Shown: piece by piece, positions 18,901-25,780 of the stretch | Layout of the letters: every line of letters starts with the position of its first letter | How positions within the stretch are numbered: the stretch's first letter is position 1 | Source of the DNA: Bacillota bacterium | Lineage (GTDB): Bacteria; Bacillota; Clostridia; Lachnospirales; Lachnospiraceae | DNA length: 33,736 bases | Direction of reading: 5' to 3' | NCBI GenBank assembly: GCA_023393095.1 | Contig: JAEWMT010000136.1 | Coordinates: 1-33,736 of the forward strand | Program-made: the position numbers and the translations under genes | The notes under the pieces: model-generated | Seen by the model: only the letters and a program-made list of their open reading frames with translations | Databases searched by the model: none | What the model was told of the DNA's origin: nothing

Positions 18901-20744
18901 ATTGCAGCATCACCACTAATTATTTTATAGGTAAGTGACCCGCTGCTTTGTATACCGGTTACTGTATTGGTATAAGTTCTGTCCGTAATTTTAATGTCTT
19001 CCGGCGATGTCGTCATAAACGCAAATGATGACTGGTATGCTTTATCAATCGTAACTGTATAGGTTACTGATGCAGCTTTATATTGGGAATCTTCTTCCTT
19101 TATCGCTTTAACCGTTACAGTACCCGATTTATGTATGGTAAGTTCACCTGTTGTTTCATTAATGGAAGCAGCGTCACCGTTTATAATTTCATAGGTTATG
19201 ATACCCTCACCACTTCCACCAATTGCAGTATTTGTATATTTCAGGTTATCACGATAGACCAAATTGGAGGGACTTGGAATCTCAAAAGCAAGTTTTTCCT
19301 GGTCAGCCCTTTGTATGACAATCGAATATTGTGCTGTGGCAGGTTCATAGATATCGTTACCCTCTAAAGTAGCCATTACGGTTACTGTTCCCGCCTTTAA
19401 TAAAGTAAGTTCACCGGTCTCTTCATTAATTTCTGCTGCATCACCGCTTTTAATATTATAAGTGATCGCCCCTTCACTTTGCCCTCCAGCTGCCGTATTC
19501 GTATAGGTAGCGTTGCTATGATAGACAATATCGGATGGATCTGGTATTAAGAATTTGAAATTTTTCTGATGTAATTTTACAATTGATAAATGATAGGTAG
19601 CCACAGCATCTTCATATTTGTCGTTACCTGCTTTTGTTGCTCTTACCGTTACCGTTCCTGCTTTTAAAAATGTCAGCGTACCCGTTAATGCGTCAATCGT
19701 AGCCGCATCTCCTTCCGTTATCTCATAGGTGATTTCTCCATCTTCTCTTCCCCCACTGGCGGTATTCGTATAATTTGATTTCGTTACCTCGATATCATCC
19801 GGTTCGGATGTCTCAAACGAAAACTTCGGCTGAGGTGCCTTATTAATTGTCAGAGAATATGATGCACTGGCACTACTGTATATCTCATCTTCAGCCTGAA
19901 TTGCCGTAACCGTAATTGTACCTGCCTTTTGTATCGTAAGCTCACCGGTAACCGCATCTATAATAGCCGCATCCCCTTCCGTAATCTGATAAGTAATTGC
20001 TCCTATTCCAAGATTGCCTGAAGCGGCATTATTATAATGTATATTATCCGGATTATATACAATCGGCACCGGGTTACTGTCTGAAAATGTTAAACCAGTA
20101 TTCAGTTTTTTTAAAGCAAAGTCATTATTACTTCCAAAGATAACATTTTTACTGGAAACAGCAAATCCGTCATGGCTTACATTGATCGTATAGGTTTGAT
20201 TTTCATATAGTCCATCTATGCTGTAGGTACCATCCGAAGAAGTGACTGCAGAAAAGTTTTCATAACCAGTAATTTCAACAACTGCTCCTTCCATTGGGTT
20301 TCCAGTACCTGCCTCTTTTACCGTGCCGCTTATTGTTACCGGAGGGATTTTGGTCATAACAATATCAATGTTTCCATATTGATCCGTCAATGAATAGGAA
20401 CTGCTATAGTTCTGATATCCAGCCTTTATTACCGTGACCTCGATCTCAGCACCCAATTCCGATTTAGCGATAATATCTGTTAATGACTGTATTGGTGCAA
20501 CACCATCTGAATCGGTAACACCCGTATAAGGACCATCTTCACTCGAAGATGCTGTAATGGTAATATCAGCTCCTTCAATTGCTTTTTCTCCATCAGTTAC
20601 CGTAAAAGTAAAAACATTCGGATATTTATCTGTTGAAGCAAATACACCAGAGCTTAACTGGCCTGCCTCAGGTACAATAATCAGTGCAGCTGCCAGCCAC
20701 GCTGCCAGCAGACGTTTTATGAATTTCCCAGATTTCTTACCCAT
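12999..20744 (-). CDS. Giant Ig-like repeat surface protein, candidate adhesin
   Basis: This 2581-residue exported protein has a signal peptide (about 1-36), a carboxypeptidase-regulatory-like domain (about 134-213), ten tandem repeats of about 88 residues (about 214-1115), a spacer, three longer Ig-like modules (about 1210-2200) and a divergent C-terminal part. It ends with one membrane helix and the basic tail RKRRR. No LPXTG-like sortase motif precedes that helix, so it appears anchored in the membrane, not the wall. The 88-residue repeats share GDAA(T/S)I, TGELT and (K)AGTVTV motifs. It is flanked by signalling genes and tadB on one strand, so it is probably co-expressed with the pilus. 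Its start codon overlaps a 6-codon upstream frame. Adhesion is inferred from architecture. Confidence 0.88.
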   Translation of the reverse strand: MGKKSGKFIKRLLAAWLAAALIIVPEAGQLSSGVFASTDKYPNVFTFTVTDGEKAIEGADITITASSSEDGPYTGVTDSDGVAPIQSLTDIIAKSELGAEIEVTVIKAGYQNYSSSYSLTDQYGNIDIVMTKIPPVTISGTVKEAGTGNPMEGAVVEITGYENFSAVTSSDGTYSIDGLYENQTYTINVSHDGFAVSSKNVIFGSNNDFALKKLNTGLTFSDSNPVPIVYNPDNIHYNNAASGNLGIGAITYQITEGDAAIIDAVTGELTIQKAGTITVTAIQAEDEIYSSASASYSLTINKAPQPKFSFETSEPDDIEVTKSNYTNTASGGREDGEITYEITEGDAATIDALTGTLTFLKAGTVTVRATKAGNDKYEDAVATYHLSIVKLHQKNFKFLIPDPSDIVYHSNATYTNTAAGGQSEGAITYNIKSGDAAEINEETGELTLLKAGTVTVMATLEGNDIYEPATAQYSIVIQRADQEKLAFEIPSPSNLVYRDNLKYTNTAIGGSGEGIITYEIINGDAASINETTGELTIHKSGTVTVKAIKEEDSQYKAASVTYTVTIDKAYQSSFAFMTTSPEDIKITDRTYTNTVTGIQSSGSLTYKIISGDAAIINPDTGKLTFRKIGTITVQAILEGDSRYHGASATYNLTIKKAKQSQFAFTTSFPSAITYNEHGIYSNKATGGQSGGRITYEITDGHAVNINPYTGDLALIKSGTVTVMATLEGNDDYDPITTSYTLTINKAEQTGFSFNDPSPINITYGIGKTYMNAAFGGQSNGNITYELTDGLGAAQIDAHTGRLTTVKSGTIVIKATLEGNECYKPAYTSYTITINKADQTGFEFANQHPSNIVYDSINNTYTNTASGGQSGKAVSYYRTQGDAASVDAVTGELTIHKSGTVTIKAELPSDDCYNTAYTFYSLTIEKAEQKGFVFQTPTPTNITYNSNNNQFTNTAAGGQSGKKVSYAVMKGSSATVNRDTGLLTVWKAGTVTVTADLPGDDCYQDVQASYTITIDKDNQLIQFEKTGTQGMPISIIYGNEFSNAAYEVKDESDADKTGHGIKKITYAIVSDVNGVVKDISDSGVLTFNDSKVGDVVIKAVKPEDDCYNSTETTYYLKVNYLEAPQEPYQLSGDTLNTEGWYTGDVTITAKEGYEISYSNALTGNTWSDHLTVDSEGVNAKTIYLRKACANGYDITGDINIDGEDIKIDKSNPTDLEISYSKSVMDTVLETITFGFYNSSATVTLTAKDDYSGINEFEWTYSQQIGSSTANNVVSEMNKIQASDITYSDQTATASFTLTPDETKQYRGSIHFKATDKAGRSSEKYDDKVTVIDTIAPSVNITYSGELVQKVDSLNQTVLAVDDTTRFIYRGEITATIEVNEANFFEGYQAGEILNHDMKITVKRDGNIVSDYKMTDWEHEDGTDKYISKITLKTDGNYVIEVMYQDKSSNQMQYQSEGENKKGTSGYTSNVLTIDTVAPVINVTYQNKNNDSKSNYYSSGRKATIQITDRNLRPSEVHTLVTAKDVQGNVLSGSGINSMGGVSSWTQVSPNVWQATVTYEEDAVYYFDIDCKDMANNSAPDYRGDSFIVDKTGPSYSSLSLTYSTPQMEKIIQAITFGYYKPSVTVTLKAEDRISGVDSFTWNYRQEEGTSTTKNVLTESNTIKNDKIDYSNRNLTATASFTLTADEAKQYRGNISFTATDRAGNSSSQKLDDKKVVVDTISPTRIVELSPAQQVADKNTLLTRNSYQYTEEGTNSILYYNQNVKATFKITEANFYAEDVNIYVNDTVVIPDDWKQNGDEWTGTITLSGDGDYIISMNYMDRSTNVMKTYQSEEIVIDTIKPKINVKYSPNHIRKETKDKRKYYNAAQTATISVTEHNFRADDIQAVVTAKDVKGKDVDVIDYSDYLKTRSNWSKNGDVYTSQIPFSMDANYTFDISYKDMALNSANDYEKDLFTVDTTAPNKLDVSYSKNLFETIMNAVTFGYYNDRMTVTIKAEDKISGVNNFVYHYIRSEGVSEVNAQQLNAAIKNAKITYSDQGEVATATFSIPGTLLRSNNQFNGTIKFTAADHSGNSTEKSGKERIIVDNIAPTASVSYNKPVQKLDGISYYSGNINAAITVNEANFYPEDVTMTVSKNGGKAYEVKPSWSDANADVHTGSYRMEGDGDYIVNIAYKDRSNNKMSSYTSNQFTIDTEKPKIKVDNIADASANKDKKIGFLISTKDKNLDASKFLPKLTSIEMDKNGSFSKINVPTGNLRTITAGQEYAYIVDNLAADGIYSLSCIVTDKAGNWADEMAVTKSANSETSKLSFSVNRKGSTYALDHNTNRVVKDYYVQKVDDNIVIEETNVNPLQSYQLTMNGNNLSEGKDYTIKQTGGKGQWYQYTYTVKPSLFQKEGEYTIISTSVDKAKNKAYSDIKNAEISFVVDKTPPVVTISGLNNKGRYQTKTQKVTVIPKDDGGKLDSLEVMVTSKNGRKITDETGRDISERINLSGNKLLEALEKNSNKINFEIPTGMDMNVQIVCNDLSVDDKGRRNTTEEVFKNVTVSPDWYIIFYANKPLFYSTVAGALFLLISISSFAIVRKRRR
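14150..17120 (-). repeat. Three long Ig-like modules within the giant surface protein
   Basis: Approximate limits. Each module of about 360-380 residues starts near a segment like SYSKS...ITFGFY or TFGYY, continues through TVTLKAEDRISGV-type and GNISFTATDRAGNSS-type segments, and ends near DTIAPSVNITYS-type and DGDYIVNI-type strands. These resemble bacterial Ig-like folds. Protein similarity is clear between modules while the DNA has diverged. Confidence 0.75.
17385..20105 (-). repeat. Ten tandem repeats of about 88 residues in the giant surface protein
   Basis: Approximate limits. The unit is about 265 bases. Nine copies are close relatives, with conserved YTNTA(S/A)GGQS, ITYEI, GDAA, TGELT, GTVTV and the joint LTI(N/D)KA(D/E)Q; the tenth (about 17385-17700) is longer and divergent. 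The repeats differ enough in DNA that slippage between them is not obvious by eye. Confidence 0.85.
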
Positions 20745-20767
20745 ATTGATTAACCATGCCTTTCTCC
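20737..20767 (-). promoter_or_regulatory. Six-codon upstream frame overlapping the giant gene's start
   Basis: GGAG (in GGAGAAAGGC, 20758-20767) sits 6 bases before an ATG at 20757 that opens the frame MVNQYG and stops at 20739-20737, overlapping the giant gene's second and third codons. The giant gene's own ATG at 20744 lies 14 bases from AAAGG, too far for good initiation. This implies that ribosomes first read the short frame and restart, or that initiation at the giant gene is deliberately weak. Confidence 0.55.
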
Positions 20768-20786
20768 AAAACCTACAAACTTCTAG

Positions 20787-20918
20787 GTGTGAATTGTGCT
20801 TTTGAACAATTCACACTAACGCCCATGCTTTATGGGCATAAATTCTGAAGAATAGCCGCTTTTGCTATTCTTCAGAAGCCTCGTATACGAGGCTTTGGGC
20901 TCGCATTTTTTTTACGAG
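20787..20918 (-). promoter_or_regulatory. Tandem hairpin array in the leader of the giant surface-protein gene
   Basis: Five inverted repeats stand end to end between the 154-residue membrane-protein gene and the giant gene. They are an 11-base-pair stem (20787-20816), a 6-base-pair stem (20821-20837), a perfect 14-base-pair stem (20843-20877), a perfect 16-base palindrome (20878-20893) and a 4-base-pair stem around an A-run (20900-20918). Read as minus-strand RNA, the first three loops all contain AAAGC, and AAAGC also lies at the junction of the last two. This is not a simple terminator. It may be a protein-binding leader, a processing site or a repeat element; I do not recognise it as a known riboswitch. 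Confidence 0.75.
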
Positions 20919-20923
20919 ACTAT

Positions 20924-21388
20924 TCACGCTAAACTACATATATATTTATAATTATTTCCGTTAAACATGCAGTGCATATGGAAGAAACAGATTGTTGTCG
21001 ACAGTAATGAATAGATAATCAATTCATTTCTAATTGAAATAAACTGACATATGAGAAAGCCTACCAAGCTAATCAGAAATACACCGTCACAAAAACCCGC
21101 TGTTTTATTTGAAAAAAAACGTATTATTCCTGGTCTGCAAATAGATGGCTTCATTCCGCTATCATATTTCTTTAAGATTTTTCTTCTTCGAAAGCCCATA
21201 ATGAAAACAAGGACATACCCAAGTATCAAAAATGCCCAGAATGCTCCTCCTGTTATATAAAGTCCTATTTTGTCTGGTTTGTCTGCCTCTTCGCTTGCAT
21301 AAGGCATAAACAGGAATGTAAATGATAATAATGCCATGAAGCTCACGGATAAATAAAATAGCAATTTATCTATTACTCCTATTCTCAT
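20924..21388 (-). CDS. Small polytopic membrane protein, unknown function
   Basis: This 154-residue protein has about four hydrophobic segments (near 7-27, 43-65, 102-117 and 122-146). Between the second and third is a basic, likely cytoplasmic loop holding GFRRRKILKKYDSG. I recognise no family. The ATG at 21388 follows GAGGGGG by 8 bases. It is 15 bases after the 138-residue membrane protein and precedes the hairpin leader, so it closes the signalling block. Cysteines are concentrated in the C-terminal third (CRPG, FCDG, FLIC, TICF, HMHCMF, YICS), which is unusual for so small a membrane protein. A role in linking kinase signalling to the surface system is only positional inference. Confidence 0.65.
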   Translation of the reverse strand: MRIGVIDKLLFYLSVSFMALLSFTFLFMPYASEEADKPDKIGLYITGGAFWAFLILGYVLVFIMGFRRRKILKKYDSGMKPSICRPGIIRFFSNKTAGFCDGVFLISLVGFLICQFISIRNELIIYSLLSTTICFFHMHCMFNGNNYKYICSLA

Positions 21389-21403
21389 TAGAATAACCCC
21401 CTC

Positions 21404-21820
21404 TCAATGAATAACTTCCGATGTATGAATATAGGTAATATCATATTCCACTTCAAAATAGACCGGCGCAATGACTGTTGTTTCGCCCGTATCATCTAGT
21501 TTCTGTGTATTTACCTTATCCATAGAGGCAGACATCCGGCTGCCCAAGGTACTGCACATCGTTTTTTCTGAATCCGTGATTTCATCTGTTAGCTTTACTC
21601 TTGCGGAATTTACCAACCCCAATGTAAATGCTTTTTTTCCCCTAGGTTGTACATTATGGCTACGAATATCATTGATAGCCCTTTTCGCTGTTACTCCCGT
21701 GATATCACCAATAATCTTAATAATGTTAAATCGGAAGAACAAAAATACAGATACAACAAACATCACCCCACTTAGGCAGGCCGATATGATAAATATATTT
21801 CTGTACATTTCATATGTCAT
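21404..21820 (-). CDS. Small membrane protein with GETTVI motif, candidate kinase substrate
   Basis: This 138-residue protein has one membrane helix near the N-terminus (about 9-29) followed by a mostly soluble domain. Near its end is DDTGETTVIAP (residues 109-119). The same GETT(V/I)(L/I) motif occurs twice in the FHA protein of this operon. Because the kinase gene ends only 9 bases upstream and FHA domains bind phosphothreonine, Thr114 or Thr115 is a plausible phosphorylation site that would recruit the FHA protein to the membrane. I recognise no named family. The start ATG 21820 lacks a well-spaced ribosome site, so translation may be coupled to the kinase. Confidence 0.68.
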   Translation of the reverse strand: MTYEMYRNIFIISACLSGVMFVVSVFLFFRFNIIKIIGDITGVTAKRAINDIRSHNVQPRGKKAFTLGLVNSARVKLTDEITDSEKTMCSTLGSRMSASMDKVNTQKLDDTGETTVIAPVYFEVEYDITYIHTSEVIH

Positions 21821-21829
21821 CCTGATATC

Positions 21830-23542
21830 TCACTTTCCATGAACATTATTACTATTAGCTGCACCGATCCGCTCTTTTGCATTCGTAGCATCAGCAAGGA
21901 TTTTATCAATAATATCTTTCACTGCATCGTATCTCGTTGTATTTTTTAATTTGGAAGCCTTGGACGAAACATCATCCATCATTGCGATCATATCTTTTGC
22001 ACTGATATTTGTGATGAAATATGCGGCTTTAGAAGATGTGGTGTTAACAATCTCATTCCAGGCCAGCAGTTTTGTATCATTATCCTTAATAAAAGCTGTA
22101 TCCGATAATAAGACTTTCAGGTTTTTCCATAGATTCTTATATGATGTATACATTTTTTCGGTTCTGTTCTGTCCTGAATATTCTTTAATCTGCTGCTGGA
22201 ACTCACCTATTTTTATATAGGTCTTTGCAATCGGATATCTGCTCACAGCTTCATCAAACCATTCTACCGATGATGAGTAACGATCTGTTGATACCATGTA
22301 TTCATACCAGAAAGCAATACCGATTTCATAACATACCTGGGCATATCCTTTCGGATTTTTTAACCTCAATTCTTCAAAAGGGTATATTGTGGCCGAATAA
22401 CCCATTCGGTTCTTTACATCTAATCCTGCTTTCAGCTGTATCAGGATGGATGCTTCTTCTTTAGAAAGCTCATTATCATCCTTAACTAATAGATCAAGCA
22501 GTTGAAGGTAAGCTCTAGTATCTGATGGGTCGATTTTAACTGCTTCCACCAATAAATCTGTTTGCTGCTCTACCTTAAGTCTTCCATTCGATGCCTCTAT
22601 CAGCTTAACATCATAGTTTTCATTCAGTTTATTTTCTGCCGATACATATCCGAAAGTAGAAACCGCAGCAAATAACACGGTTAAGACCATACACGTTACA
22701 AATCCGATGAGTTTCTTTTTCTGGAGCTTACGATAAATATCATCAATTTCTTCATAATGCTCTAAAGCATACATTAATTCTGCACAGGACTGATAACGAT
22801 CCTCAGGATTTCGCTGTGTGCATTTCATGATAATTCTTTCAAGACCACTGGAAAGCGCTACATTAATTTCTCTGATCGGCCGTATCTCATAAGGCGGTTC
22901 ACAGGGATTTAAGCCCGTTAATAAATGGTACAATGTTGTACCAAGGCAGTATATGTCGGTTCTTGCATCCGTCTGTCCCTGACCTCCAAACTGTTCGGGA
23001 GCTGCATAGCCAACCGTACCTAGACAGGTAGTATCCGCTATATTTTTTTCCTTAAAAACCCTCGCCGTACCAAAGTCGATTAAGGTTAGATTTCCATCCG
23101 GTTTCAGCATGATATTGGCCGGTTTCATATCTCTGTAAATAATGGCTGGCTCTCTTGTATGTAGATAGCCAAGTACATCACATAGCTGCTTTGCCCACTC
23201 AATTACATTTTCCTGGGGTTGAGCACCATATTCCTCTAGGGTCTTACTCAGTGGATTACCCTGTATGTAGTCCATTACAATAAGGAAAGTACTTTCATCC
23301 TCTATCACATCTATAATGCTTGGTAAATTAGGATGGTTCAGGCATTTTAACATTTCTGTTTCAACAATTAACCCCTGTTTCACTACTTCAAAATCTTTTA
23401 TACCATCCTTACGTACTTCTTTAATGGCCCATTGCTTATTCGCTTTCTCATTCATCGCCAGATATACAATACTCATTCCACCCTGGCCGATCTTATTTAG
23501 TATCTTGTATTTACCATCAACTAATGATCCTATTTCAAGCAT
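21830..23542 (-). CDS. Transmembrane Ser/Thr protein kinase (PrkC/PknB-like) with helical-repeat tail
   Basis: This 570-residue protein starts with a eukaryotic-type kinase domain (about 1-265). The glycine loop GQGGMSIV, Lys41 in WAIKEV, Glu62, the catalytic YRDMKPANIM (136-145), DFG (156-158), a Thr-bearing activation loop ADTTCLGT (169-176) and APE (181-183) are all present, so it should be active. A membrane helix follows (about 278-300), then a helical, TPR-like domain instead of the PASTA repeats of PrkC. Sensing is therefore probably different from muropeptide-binding kinases. The usual HRD is YRD here. Start ATG 23542 follows GGAGG. It sits 11 bases after the PP2C gene, its likely antagonist. 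Confidence 0.93.
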   Translation of the reverse strand: MLEIGSLVDGKYKILNKIGQGGMSIVYLAMNEKANKQWAIKEVRKDGIKDFEVVKQGLIVETEMLKCLNHPNLPSIIDVIEDESTFLIVMDYIQGNPLSKTLEEYGAQPQENVIEWAKQLCDVLGYLHTREPAIIYRDMKPANIMLKPDGNLTLIDFGTARVFKEKNIADTTCLGTVGYAAPEQFGGQGQTDARTDIYCLGTTLYHLLTGLNPCEPPYEIRPIREINVALSSGLERIIMKCTQRNPEDRYQSCAELMYALEHYEEIDDIYRKLQKKKLIGFVTCMVLTVLFAAVSTFGYVSAENKLNENYDVKLIEASNGRLKVEQQTDLLVEAVKIDPSDTRAYLQLLDLLVKDDNELSKEEASILIQLKAGLDVKNRMGYSATIYPFEELRLKNPKGYAQVCYEIGIAFWYEYMVSTDRYSSSVEWFDEAVSRYPIAKTYIKIGEFQQQIKEYSGQNRTEKMYTSYKNLWKNLKVLLSDTAFIKDNDTKLLAWNEIVNTTSSKAAYFITNISAKDMIAMMDDVSSKASKLKNTTRYDAVKDIIDKILADATNAKERIGAANSNNVHGK

Positions 23543-23553
23543 CTGCCGCCCTC

Positions 23554-24321
23554 CTAAAAAGTTCGCACCAAAGCTACGGATATGTTATCCTGCTCTTGCC
23601 TTAGCTTATTTAATTCAATAAGGCGATCCGTGCTCTTTTTCATCGTATCGGCATCCAGAAGAACCTCCGGCTGTAAATTATCAAATAATTCCTCCGGAGT
23701 TATCCGATGTACAAAACCATCCGAGCAAAGCATATATACTGCATTATATCTGCTGTTTCCGCAGAACATGTCTGGAAATATCTCATTCGATGCACCGATA
23801 CATTGCAGTAGTATATTCCTCCTTGGGTCCTCGGCTGCTTCTTCCTTCGTTATATTACCCTGCTGGATTTCACGAGCAACCAGGGTCTGGTCATTGGTAA
23901 TCTGTTTCAGTTCGGTTGTTAATTCATAAGCTCTTGAATCACCGACATTCATTATGTAATATCTTTGACCGGTGAGAAGCATAGCTACCAGTGTGGTACC
24001 TAGATTTATCCCATGTCTTTTGCCATAATTAATTATTTTTTCATTCTGCCTGATTATAATTGTCTCCCATTGTTCTTTAATAACATCATCTTCAATCGGA
24101 GCACCGCAAAGTAATGGGAAATCATTAATTAACCAGTCATTAAATGCATTGACCACCGAAGCGCTTGCTAATTCGCCTTTGGAAAGTCCCCCCATGCCAT
24201 CACAGATAATAGCAAATGTCATTCGGCCCTGATTCGTCATGACTGTTTTTATCGACAGGCTATCCTGGTTTGTACTTTTTTTAATTCCGACGTCGGTACT
24301 TGCCGATATGATAAAATTCAC
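23554..24321 (-). CDS. PP2C-family Ser/Thr protein phosphatase
   Basis: This 255-residue protein is a complete PP2C phosphatase. Metal-binding and catalytic motifs are NQDS (18-21, Asp20), CDGMGG (40-45, Asp41), GDSRAY (127-132), CSDG (199-202) and QDNIS (244-248). It should remove phosphate from Thr residues placed by the neighbouring kinase, in the cytoplasm. The start is GTG at 24321 with a weak GGGGTGGG site; no better ATG lies close by. It follows the FHA gene by 16 bases and precedes the kinase by 11, the standard writer-eraser-reader cluster. Confidence 0.94.
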   Translation of the reverse strand: MNFIISASTDVGIKKSTNQDSLSIKTVMTNQGRMTFAIICDGMGGLSKGELASASVVNAFNDWLINDFPLLCGAPIEDDVIKEQWETIIIRQNEKIINYGKRHGINLGTTLVAMLLTGQRYYIMNVGDSRAYELTTELKQITNDQTLVAREIQQGNITKEEAAEDPRRNILLQCIGASNEIFPDMFCGNSRYNAVYMLCSDGFVHRITPEELFDNLQPEVLLDADTMKKSTDRLIELNKLRQEQDNISVALVRTF

Positions 24322-24337
24322 TTTGACCCACCCCTAT

Positions 24338-25780
24338 CTAGTAAATTCTAAATTCAAACTCTTCATTTGCTAGTCTGAATTTTGTACCGTGAGACAGTTT
24401 AGCTTCAACATTACTCTGAAGCATAACTCCGTTGATATAGGTATGATTGGTAGAATTTGTATCTAAGAGATAGCATTCGCTTTCACGGCTGATAATGTTT
24501 GCATGACTTCTGCTAACAGCCGAATTGTCGCCAATAAAATAGTCAACATAACTTTTTTCTTTTCCAATACGGAAAACTGGCTTTGTTAATTTAATTTTTT
24601 CATTATTTTTCATTCGAATGATGTACGGCGTTATTTCTGCTGCAGCTGCTGTATCCAATATCGTAGTTTCTCCACTATGTCCTCCCCCCAGAACAGTTGT
24701 CTCTCCAAAATTGCCTTGACTTTGGGATATTGTATCCTTATATTGGGTCGGTACCTGCTGATATATATTTGGCTGTTTTTGCTCTGGTGTAATTATGTCG
24801 GATGGAGTTGTCTGCTGTTTTTGCATAGGCATCATTGGTACCGGTGGGCTTCCAGGTATCAGTGGTGTTGGTATTGCAAAGGCTGTACTTTTATCCTTTT
24901 GCTTTTTTACCTGTTTGATTTTTTTGGGTTTATCTTTTGGTGATTTTGTCTTATTAAACAGAGATAATGACTTTTTCTTTTTATTATCTGATAAAGTCTG
25001 AGGTACGGGAGGTGTATTATATATCGTTTGTGAAGCCTCCTGCTGGGATACAGGCAAGCCGGCAGGCTTAAGATGTCCATTCTGTACCGATATATCCGGA
25101 ACCGGCGGTTGAATTTTTTGAATATTATTCTGCATTACTAAACCATTTTGCTGTTGCTGTGAAGCATAGGGTAATATTTGAGGGGTAGGCTGACTGTTTG
25201 ATTTTTGCTTTGGTACAGTTATATCAGCCTTTAAATGGTCATCAATTAGATTTTTAAAATCAACTAAAGAAAAAATGGCAGCACTATTAAGATAATTAAT
25301 GATTATAGCGACATAATCACAATTTTCTGTCTGGTCAAACTGAGTATTAAATACGATATTTTTAAAGAATATTTGATATTCGATTTGATTTACTTTTATA
25401 TTAATAATTGGAAGACATATTACATTCGCTTTATTTATACTGACATCTATATAAATATAGTCAAAATCAAGCAGTATTGAATCCGGGTCAATCATATAAT
25501 CTTCTGCTGCTATCAAAGCTTCCAGAATACTTGAAAACATGCCAAGTAATTTTTTCTTGGTTACGATACCCGTTATAAATTGCTTCATCGATACTTTAGC
25601 TGAAATATTATATTTTACATATTTCTGATGATTCATCTGTGTAAATAAAACCGGAGCAAAGCCGTTTATATTATTATTTGTAATCATGCCAAGACTTAAC
25701 ATGTCAAGCTCATCTTCTTCCTCAAGTTCATAGATAAGATATGTGTTAAACCCCTGATTTTCATATTCAAACTTTGCCAT
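24338..25780 (-). CDS. FHA-domain protein with DUF6382-like N-terminus and GETT motifs
   Basis: This 480-residue protein is probably cytoplasmic. The N-terminal half (about 1-180) resembles the DUF6382 domain found with FHA domains in Clostridia, recalled from memory. A long Pro/Gln/Lys-rich linker follows (about 190-355). The C-terminal FHA domain (383-480) has RIGK, SRSH and TNHTYING motifs for phosphothreonine binding. Just before it lie GETTVL (359-364) and GETTIL (370-375), placed like the phosphorylated ETT motif of the actinobacterial FHA protein GarA, which folds back on its own FHA domain. I chose ATG 25780 because GGAGG sits 8 bases upstream; an ATG at 25795 overlaps that site. It is the first gene after a strong promoter. 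Confidence 0.9.
   Translation of the reverse strand: MAKFEYENQGFNTYLIYELEEEDELDMLSLGMITNNNINGFAPVLFTQMNHQKYVKYNISAKVSMKQFITGIVTKKKLLGMFSSILEALIAAEDYMIDPDSILLDFDYIYIDVSINKANVICLPIINIKVNQIEYQIFFKNIVFNTQFDQTENCDYVAIIINYLNSAAIFSLVDFKNLIDDHLKADITVPKQKSNSQPTPQILPYASQQQQNGLVMQNNIQKIQPPVPDISVQNGHLKPAGLPVSQQEASQTIYNTPPVPQTLSDNKKKKSLSLFNKTKSPKDKPKKIKQVKKQKDKSTAFAIPTPLIPGSPPVPMMPMQKQQTTPSDIITPEQKQPNIYQQVPTQYKDTISQSQGNFGETTVLGGGHSGETTILDTAAAAEITPYIIRMKNNEKIKLTKPVFRIGKEKSYVDYFIGDNSAVSRSHANIISRESECYLLDTNSTNHTYINGVMLQSNVEAKLSHGTKFRLANEEFEFRIY

Noticed and set aside
20787..20918. Hairpin array considered as a c-di-GMP riboswitch, because of CAAAGCCTC
   Set aside because: The conserved GEMM core and its tetraloop receptor are absent; only a short chance match remains.
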